A stretch of DNA of 5,227 bases from Fidelibacterota bacterium. GTDB lineage: Bacteria > Fidelibacterota > UBA2242. Shown here piece by piece: positions 1-3,920 of the stretch. Every line of letters starts with the position of its first letter. Within the stretch, counting starts at the first letter, position 1. Location of the stretch: positions 1 through 5,227 of the forward strand of contig JAUSPJ010000381.1 of the NCBI GenBank assembly GCA_030655795.1, in the 5' to 3' direction. Under the pieces are notes generated by a model, which was given only the letters and a program-made list of their open reading frames with translations, made no database searches and was not told the DNA's origin. A program made the translations under genes and the position numbers.

Positions 1-457
1 GAAAGGTCAGGTACACATATCCACCATCCTTGGTAACCCGGAGCATCTCCCGAACCGCGTTGGTGTATTTTAGATATATATGCTCCACCACACTGATGGA
101 ATATGTGAGGTCGAAGGTCTCGTCCGGGAAAGTAAGCGCCAAGGCGTCCTCGCGATGGAACTCGAGATTTTCGCTTTCGCGGATAAGACAGCTTTCTGCT
201 TCATCGATATTGGTTTTAACCACGTTATTATGCCTGGAAAGCATATACGACAGGACATGCGGGGAAGACACATCCAGTATCTTAAGCCCTTTCAACCTTT
301 CCCCGAAAAAACATAGCAGGTACGCGAACTCCGTGTACCGGGTGCTGTCAACCGGGTTAAGCAGGTGCACGACCATCTTTTTAAAGCCGGGCATCCGGAA
401 GGTTTCCCGCCAGGCAGAACAAAGTACACATATTTTTTTCGGAAAATTGATAGTCAT
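1..457 (-). CDS. Class I SAM-dependent methyltransferase (3' end cut by window edge)
   Basis: This frame is open from an ATG at 457-455 to the left edge, giving 152 codons with no stop, so the C-terminus is missing. The protein looks like a Methyltransf_11-type methyltransferase. Residues 59-66 form the strand and turn of motif I (KILDVSSP), where the usual glycine-rich loop is replaced by serines and a proline. Asp85 lies in the position expected for the acidic residue that binds the SAM ribose. Residues 110-127 (FPDETFDLTYSISVVEHI) are the typical post-motif, followed by AVREMLRVTKDGGYVYLTF, the usual helix and strand. Only a weak GGGG (470-467), 9 nt upstream, serves as ribosome site; an in-frame TTG at 466 is an alternative start. 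A stop lies a little further upstream in this frame. Its place at the end of a polysaccharide gene row suggests that it methylates a sugar or related intermediate; the substrate is unknown. Confidence 0.85.
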   Translation of the reverse strand, partial: MTINFPKKICVLCSAWRETFRMPGFKKMVVHLLNPVDSTRYTEFAYLLCFFGERLKGLKILDVSSPHVLSYMLSRHNNVVKTNIDEAESCLIRESENLEFHREDALALTFPDETFDLTYSISVVEHIYLKYTNAVREMLRVTKDGGYVYLTF

Positions 458-498
458 CGGTAACAACCCCGAAAAGCCGGCGCGCTCAGGCGTTCAAG

Positions 499-552
499 TC
501 AAGCCCCTCCCTCAACCAGCCGGCGCATTATGTGGCGCTTCCAGATAGACAT
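499..552 (-). CDS. Possible 17-codon micro-ORF coupled to the upstream methyltransferase
   Basis: The ATG at 552-550 overlaps the TGA stop of the upstream methyltransferase (TGATG), and a strong purine-rich site GGGGGAGG (570-563) lies 10 nt before it. The frame encodes MSIWKRHIMRRLVEGGA and stops at 501-499. The same frame then stays open for 14 more codons to a TGA at 456-454 that overlaps the start of the next methyltransferase gene (ATGA). This could be a short leader that carries ribosomes towards the next gene, a small gene broken by one nonsense change, or chance. The peptide is basic and resembles nothing I recognise. Expression is unproven. Confidence 0.2.
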   Translation of the reverse strand: MSIWKRHIMRRLVEGGA

Positions 553-1421
553 CAACCGCATGCCTCCCCCAGTTTCTGAAAAATATAATACCAATAACCG
601 CGCGGTTTCACGACTTTGTTTACAAGCCTAAAAGATGTTTTCTCGCATATGATGGCAAGGGATTTTGAAGAAAAGAAATTCGTGTGGAAAACATGGTCGG
701 CGTGGGAGCCGAAAACGGGGAAATGGTTTATCATCGGAGTAAAATGGACCATGAAGCCTTTCGGTTTCAGCATCCTGTTAAACACGAGAAAGTCATTAAC
801 CGGCCAATTTAAATGTTCCAGCACGTCAACCGAAGAAATAGCGGAAAAACGGTTCTTAAATATTTCCGCCGAATGCTCGTCAAATTTAAAAAACACTTTC
901 CCATCGTACGGTAGTTTCGGCAATATGTCGCTGCAGTATGCCTCGATTCCCTCATCACGCAATTCATAAGCGGCCCGAAAATTAGGACCGCATCCGAAAT
1001 CCAGGCCTGCGAATGCGCCCTCCACGTTCCCGGAGCAGTATTTATGGGCGATCCGCATCATCTCTTTTTGTATATCCTTGCGGTCGTTCTCGGTATAGAC
1101 TTCTCCGCCCCCAGCATAGATGTTCGAGTAAAGTTCTCCGACCTTGTTTGCGCTTTTCCTGAGCCAAAGAGCGTAAAGATGCTTGCACTCAACACAACAG
1201 TATTTATCATGTCCTTTGGAGATCTCATCGAGTTTCAGCACTTCGCCGGTAGCATAAGGATCTTTACCATAGCGGAAGACCTTGGCTTTTTTTCCGCCAG
1301 ACACGGGGCAGTCAGCGCTGTCAACAGACTTGGCGCGTAAATAGTGCCAGCTGAACTTGAGCCAAAAATAAAACACCAGCATAAACTCAGGCGCATATTT
1401 AGACAAACCCAGTCCGCTCAT
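552..1421 (-). CDS. Class I SAM-dependent methyltransferase (Methyltransf_23-like) with N-terminal Cys cluster
   Basis: This encodes a 289-residue protein counted from the ATG at 1421-1419, chosen because GGAGG (1431-1427) lies 5 nt before it; a TTG at 1433 is in frame but overlaps that ribosome site. The N-terminus has a hydrophobic stretch (about residues 14-24), then a CPVSGG motif (Cys38) and a CCVEC motif (Cys75, Cys76, Cys79). Together these look like a degenerate zinc-ribbon of the kind that precedes some sugar methyltransferases. Motif I is LDFGCGPN at about 140-147. The acidic residue after strand 2 is probably Asp165 (CSDI), and SVDVLEHL at about 197-204 is the motif IV/post-motif region. 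The end (MVHFTPMIN..., SHADHVFHTNFFS) matches the usual Methyltransf_23 tail. The likely role is methylation of a sugar or lipid-linked glycan in the cytoplasm. The substrate cannot be read from the sequence. Confidence 0.88.
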   Translation of the reverse strand: MSGLGLSKYAPEFMLVFYFWLKFSWHYLRAKSVDSADCPVSGGKKAKVFRYGKDPYATGEVLKLDEISKGHDKYCCVECKHLYALWLRKSANKVGELYSNIYAGGGEVYTENDRKDIQKEMMRIAHKYCSGNVEGAFAGLDFGCGPNFRAAYELRDEGIEAYCSDILPKLPYDGKVFFKFDEHSAEIFKNRFSAISSVDVLEHLNWPVNDFLVFNRMLKPKGFMVHFTPMINHFPVFGSHADHVFHTNFFSSKSLAIICEKTSFRLVNKVVKPRGYWYYIFQKLGEACG

Positions 1422-1426
1422 CCAAT

Positions 1427-1431
1427 CCTCC
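1427..1431 (-). promoter_or_regulatory. Shine-Dalgarno site GGAGG of the 552-1421 methyltransferase
   Basis: GGAGG lies 5 nt before the ATG at 1421. It decides the start: the longer reading from TTG 1433 would put the start inside this ribosome site and has no purine-rich site of its own at a proper distance. Confidence 0.75.
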
Positions 1432-1491
1432 AAAAAATCATCATAGCTTCTCAGGCTCCTGGAGCACGTATAACATTGTCAGTCTTTGGTT

Positions 1492-1659
1492 TCATGCAGC
1501 AACGAGGCTCCTGACAAAATCGATTTCTTTCTTCGAGAAGAAACCGGCTGCGGCCAGCGCTGTGCAGTAAAAAACGTCCCGGCACAAACAGCAGGCACTG
1601 ATAGGAAATCGCTTTTCGGGTAGCATGGACGCAACGACTGCCTCACACACTTTTGCCAA
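1492..1659 (-). CDS. Possible small cysteine-containing protein of unknown function (55 aa)
   Basis: The frame opens 21 nt after the stop of the large transferase gene. A TTG at 1659-1657 has a consensus GGAGG (1670-1666) exactly 6 nt upstream, which is why I prefer it to the TTG at 1680 or the ATG at 1626. The product begins MAKVCEAVVASMLPEKR and holds a cysteine group, SACCLCRDVFYC (about residues 22-33), followed by a short hydrophobic stretch (TALAAAGFF) and an acidic/basic tail (SKKEIDFVRSL). I do not recognise the family. It could be a real small protein, a truncated remnant of a larger gene, or a translated spacer that couples the flanking genes. The ribosome site and the position inside the gene row favour translation; the short length and TTG start count against it. 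Confidence 0.4.
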   Translation of the reverse strand: MAKVCEAVVASMLPEKRFPISACCLCRDVFYCTALAAAGFFSKKEIDFVRSLVAA

Positions 1660-1665
1660 AATATA

Positions 1666-1670
1666 CCTCC
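1666..1670 (-). promoter_or_regulatory. Shine-Dalgarno site GGAGG before the small ORF
   Basis: GGAGG sits 6 nt before TTG 1659, an ideal spacing, and lies just downstream of the TGA of the large transferase gene (1683-1681). It is the main evidence that the 55-residue frame is translated. Confidence 0.45.
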
Positions 1671-1680
1671 GCCGGTGCAA

Positions 1681-3582
1681 TCAAATATCTCCCCTAACTT
1701 TTTTAATGTGTTGATCTATTGCCTTGGCGCCAAGAATCGCGGATGAAAATTCACCTTCAAAACAAAAATCCCTTATAAATGCTTTTTGTCTCTTAATCTG
1801 TCGCGTTTTCCAGGTATTTCTAAAATCGGCGTTTTTCACAAGCAAGTTCAAAAACTCGTTTAAAGCTTTAGAATTCATGATATACTCTGCGGCTTCACCG
1901 AAGACCTTGAATTTATCATCGCCGTCGAGAATCACGGAAATTACTGGACATTCAAAAAACATCGCCTCCAAACCAATGGTCGAATTTTTTGTTATCAGCA
2001 TGTCGGCCGTATTTAAGGCATGATAAGGCTGAATATCTTTATCCACAACGAAGACATTTTTTAAAGAATACTCAGCGACCATGTCCTCAAGTATGCCGGC
2101 ACAATGCGCTGGGTGTGGTTTTATAATCAAGCCAACCGAAGGATTGTTTTTTGCAAAATTCAATAATGCTTCGGTAACCTGCACCTGTTCCGGGGTTGAC
2201 TGAAATCCTCTTAATATTGCATTGGGGTCATATGTGATATAATACGACAAATATAACGGTATTTTTAAATGATTTAATGAATCTTCTCGGCGATAAGTCT
2301 TTTTAAAATCAGCAAGAAAATCATATCTGGCCATGCCCGTCAATTCTATCCGGTCTGATGTCACACCGATTTCTTTTAAATATATCTCTTGAAGTTTTCC
2401 GGCAGCAAGAAATAAATCGATACATTCATAGCTTGGTTCATATGGATAATGCATACTGTGCCAGAACCAATACATAAGCAGGGGGGTTTCCCCTCTATTC
2501 ATATATTTCATAGCAAGATGACATTCAATCCACAAGCCGCTTGCCCACAGTTTAATTGCCAAAGGAGAATGAAAAGTAAAATATTTCGGAACTGCATAAT
2601 TTAAAATGCACCATTGCGGCAACTCTGCGGTTAAGTAAAATAATATTGACGGCCACAACACTCCGCCCAAAGACACACCCTGATAATGCAACCCGGCATT
2701 ACAAATAAAACCTGGCCGTAATTTAATTGCCCTTATAAGGGTTTGAAGAGAGCGATAAAGACTGAGCCCGATATCTTTAAACGTTACATACCTTTCCAGC
2801 TCGTCAACCGCCAGACCGGACTCGCGCACCTTTTTGGCGCCGCTATTGGCTTTCCAGCAAAGGGCAACCGGATTATAACCCATGTCGGCGACCGCCTTCA
2901 TAATTGGCGCAATATTTTCTACATGCTTGTCTTGCGAACCGCAAAGCTGGAACATTATTTCTTTTTCAGGTTTATTCTCTTTATAAAAATTATTGCCCGC
3001 GGAAAATTTAATCCATAATAGATTGCATATACAATATGGCTGCCGCGCCATCATTTTAAATAAATTTCTAAACCTTTGAACAAAAACGCTGAATCTGAAT
3101 CTCCCTACGATCTTAACAGGTATCCCCCTTGTTTTTGCCGTTTCAATTAACACCTCATCTTCCCATAACATTCCCGCACACCTTATTACAACAACGCTTT
3201 GAATATTGTTTCTATCAAACAAGCTTAAATAAGCATTAATTAACAATAATGCATCTTGAATACGTTGGGTAGTCATTCCACCCTCAACATGGCGAAACCA
3301 GAAAAGCAAGTCAGGCGAAACCCCGTATTTGTCATTACCAAGAGACTTCAGCCATCCATTAACTGCTTCGATATATTCCATTGTTTTGTTTGCGACGGAA
3401 CGGAAAGACTCCATCTTCTCAAGCCAGCATGTCTCATTAATCCAAGCGAGGCGTTTTCCGACTTTATGAACCCTCGGATCGTCCGAAGCAAGGAAATACC
3501 CGTATCCTGTTTCAGGGGGGATACGGGAAATAAAACCCGCATCTGATAGATTCCTGCACACAATTAAAATATTTTTATCCAT
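1681..3582 (-). CDS. GT-B-like surface polysaccharide transferase (KpsC/KpsS- or CDP-glycerol transferase-like C-terminus)
   Basis: This encodes 633 residues, from the ATG at 3582-3580 to the TGA at 1683-1681. The C-terminal half (about 440-633) carries the signature of GT-B-like capsule enzymes. LIIKPHPAH at 485-493 and ADMLITKNSTIGLEAM at about 526-541, followed by FFECPVISV, match the 'KPHP' and 'T.NST.GLEA...PV' motifs known from capsule Kdo transferases (PF05159) and from CDP-glycerol glycerophosphotransferases (PF04464). LAAGKLQEIYLKEIGV (about 392-407), followed by RIELTGMARYDFL, is the usual linker segment of these families. The first 200 residues look like a separate Rossmann-like half (NILIVCRNLSDAG at 4-16; SVVVIRC at 129-135). 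It is probably cytoplasmic or attached to the inner membrane and would transfer a sugar or polyol phosphate to a lipid-linked or polymer acceptor; donor and acceptor are unknown. No Shine-Dalgarno site precedes the ATG (the upstream sequence is TGAGTAACCTTTC). By eye the gene is more AT-rich than its neighbours. Confidence 0.8.
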   Translation of the reverse strand: MDKNILIVCRNLSDAGFISRIPPETGYGYFLASDDPRVHKVGKRLAWINETCWLEKMESFRSVANKTMEYIEAVNGWLKSLGNDKYGVSPDLLFWFRHVEGGMTTQRIQDALLLINAYLSLFDRNNIQSVVVIRCAGMLWEDEVLIETAKTRGIPVKIVGRFRFSVFVQRFRNLFKMMARQPYCICNLLWIKFSAGNNFYKENKPEKEIMFQLCGSQDKHVENIAPIMKAVADMGYNPVALCWKANSGAKKVRESGLAVDELERYVTFKDIGLSLYRSLQTLIRAIKLRPGFICNAGLHYQGVSLGGVLWPSILFYLTAELPQWCILNYAVPKYFTFHSPLAIKLWASGLWIECHLAMKYMNRGETPLLMYWFWHSMHYPYEPSYECIDLFLAAGKLQEIYLKEIGVTSDRIELTGMARYDFLADFKKTYRREDSLNHLKIPLYLSYYITYDPNAILRGFQSTPEQVQVTEALLNFAKNNPSVGLIIKPHPAHCAGILEDMVAEYSLKNVFVVDKDIQPYHALNTADMLITKNSTIGLEAMFFECPVISVILDGDDKFKVFGEAAEYIMNSKALNEFLNLLVKNADFRNTWKTRQIKRQKAFIRDFCFEGEFSSAILGAKAIDQHIKKVRGDI

Positions 3583-3631
3583 GAAAGGTTACTCAGGTAG
3601 CGCCTGTCACACATATCCGGCAGATTCTTTG

Positions 3632-3659
3632 ACCACGGATTACACGGATGACACGGATA
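3632..3659 (+). repeat. Left terminal inverted repeat, 28 bp
   Basis: It is the exact reverse complement of 3865-3892. It consists of three 9-nt units, CCACGGATT, ACACGGATG and ACACGGATA, after a leading A. The match stops at once on the inner side and after one mismatch on the outer side. Confidence 0.9.
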
Positions 3660-3666
3660 GTCAACT

Positions 3667-3865
3667 TCATCTAACCACCCGTTTCCATTGCAATTTTGCG
3701 TACTTTCCGCCACGGCGGATCAGCCGTGGGCTGAGATGTTCAGCATCACAGAGCTTTTCCCTCCAGAGGCGGGCAGGCATCAAGACCTGGCTTCAGCTCG
3801 TTCAAAACCGCCATCGCCGCGCCTAAGATATGTTCACTCAAGGCTTCGTGAATCAATTTACCCAT
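3667..3865 (-). pseudogene. Internally deleted, frameshifted GxxExxY protein gene
   Basis: From the ATG at 3865-3863, which overlaps the right repeat, the frame reads MGKLIHEALSEHILGAAM and then AVLNELKPGLD. This is a clear N-terminus of the GxxExxY family (PF13366, PD-(D/E)XK-like), whose consensus start includes ILGAA and a LxPGLxE-type segment. After Asp29 the frame loses resemblance (ACPPLEGKAL) and stops at 3748-3746. Another frame, open from about 3780, ends in GGKYAKLQWKRVVR with a stop at 3669-3667, which resembles the family C-terminus (NFKxAKLxWKRVVR in my memory of such proteins). Full-length members have roughly 125-130 residues. Here about 29 N-terminal and 10-12 C-terminal residues remain, so some 80 middle residues, including the region named for the motif, are missing. 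The product is expected to be non-functional. Confidence 0.7.
3710..3729. repeat. Perfect 7-bp stem-loop inside the element
   Basis: CCACGGC (3710-3716) pairs with GCCGTGG (3723-3729) around a 6-nt loop, GGATCA. No run of T follows on either strand, so it is not a standard intrinsic terminator. It falls in the interior segment that replaces the missing middle of the GxxExxY gene and may mark a second, smaller palindromic repeat nested there. Confidence 0.6.
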
Positions 3866-3892
3866 ATCCGTGTCATCCGTGTAATCCGTGGT
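3865..3892 (-). repeat. Right terminal inverted repeat, 28 bp
   Basis: It is the exact reverse complement of 3632-3659. Read on the minus strand it runs straight into the GxxExxY start codon: its last two bases plus the next one form part of the GATATG junction. Its 9-nt units are in the same frame as that gene (codons for Thr-Thr-Asp-Tyr-Thr-Asp-Asp-Thr-Asp). Confidence 0.9.
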
Positions 3893-3920
3893 GAGTAGTT
3901 ACCATTAATGACATCCTAAA

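Larger units (their letters stand above)
3632..3892 (-). mobile_element. MITE-like element: 28-bp inverted repeats around a decayed GxxExxY gene
   Basis: The element is 261 nt long. Its ends (3632-3659 and 3865-3892) are a perfect 28-bp inverted repeat, and its interior carries fragments of a GxxExxY-family gene read on the minus strand. It encodes no transposase. No direct target-site duplication can be seen next to the ends (left flank ...TTCTTTG, right flank GAGTAG...), so either the true ends lie elsewhere or it spreads by another route, for example as a non-autonomous passenger or by recombination between repeats. Known context, from memory: this repeat often lies next to GxxExxY genes in environmental genomes. 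Calling it mobile is an inference from structure. Confidence 0.55.
3583..3920. other. 338-nt gap between flippase and transferase genes
   Basis: The gap holds the repeat-bounded element at 3632-3892 and short unique flanks: 49 nt on the transferase side and 28 nt on the flippase side. I see no RNA gene, no convincing promoter and no typical T-tailed terminator in the flanks. The long gap is out of keeping with the tight packing of the other genes and is explained by insertion of the element. Confidence 0.7.

Noticed and set aside
499..501. TGA recoding to explain the interrupted micro-ORF
   Set aside because: The large transferase, the small ORF and the 552-1421 methyltransferase all end in TGA at sensible C-termini, so TGA acts as stop here.
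30..548. Long plus-strand open frame of 172 codons
   Set aside because: It lies opposite the methyltransferase at 1-457, which carries recognisable SAM-binding motifs; the plus-strand product is Ser/Arg-rich with no family features.
616..1340. Plus-strand open frames of 117 and 98 codons (616-969, 1044-1340)
   Set aside because: Both are antisense to the 552-1421 methyltransferase and show no domain features or good ribosome sites.
1419..1433. TTG at 1433 as start of the Methyltransf_23-like gene
   Set aside because: It overlaps the GGAGG site that sits 5 nt before the ATG at 1421, so the shorter reading is preferred.
1458..1475. GCTCCTGGAGC palindrome in the spacer before the methyltransferase gene
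   Set aside because: The two arms leave only a one-base loop and no T-run follows; not a workable terminator hairpin.
3639..3664. Minus-strand TTGACT (3664-3659) with TGTAAT (3644-3639) as a promoter for the transferase gene
   Set aside because: The spacer is only 14 nt, too short for a sigma-70 promoter, and no better -10 hexamer occurs at 16-18 nt.
3581..3894. Plus-strand frames of 81 and 68 codons across the repeat element
   Set aside because: They translate the terminal repeat and antisense of the GxxExxY remnant; the low-complexity start (TTDYTDDTD) comes from the repeat itself.
3586..3903. GGTTACTCA at 3586-3594 versus TGAGTAGTTACC at 3892-3903 as an outer extension of the inverted repeats
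   Set aside because: It needs a 3-nt gap and lies at different distances from the two 28-bp ends (37 nt versus about 0), so chance is more likely.
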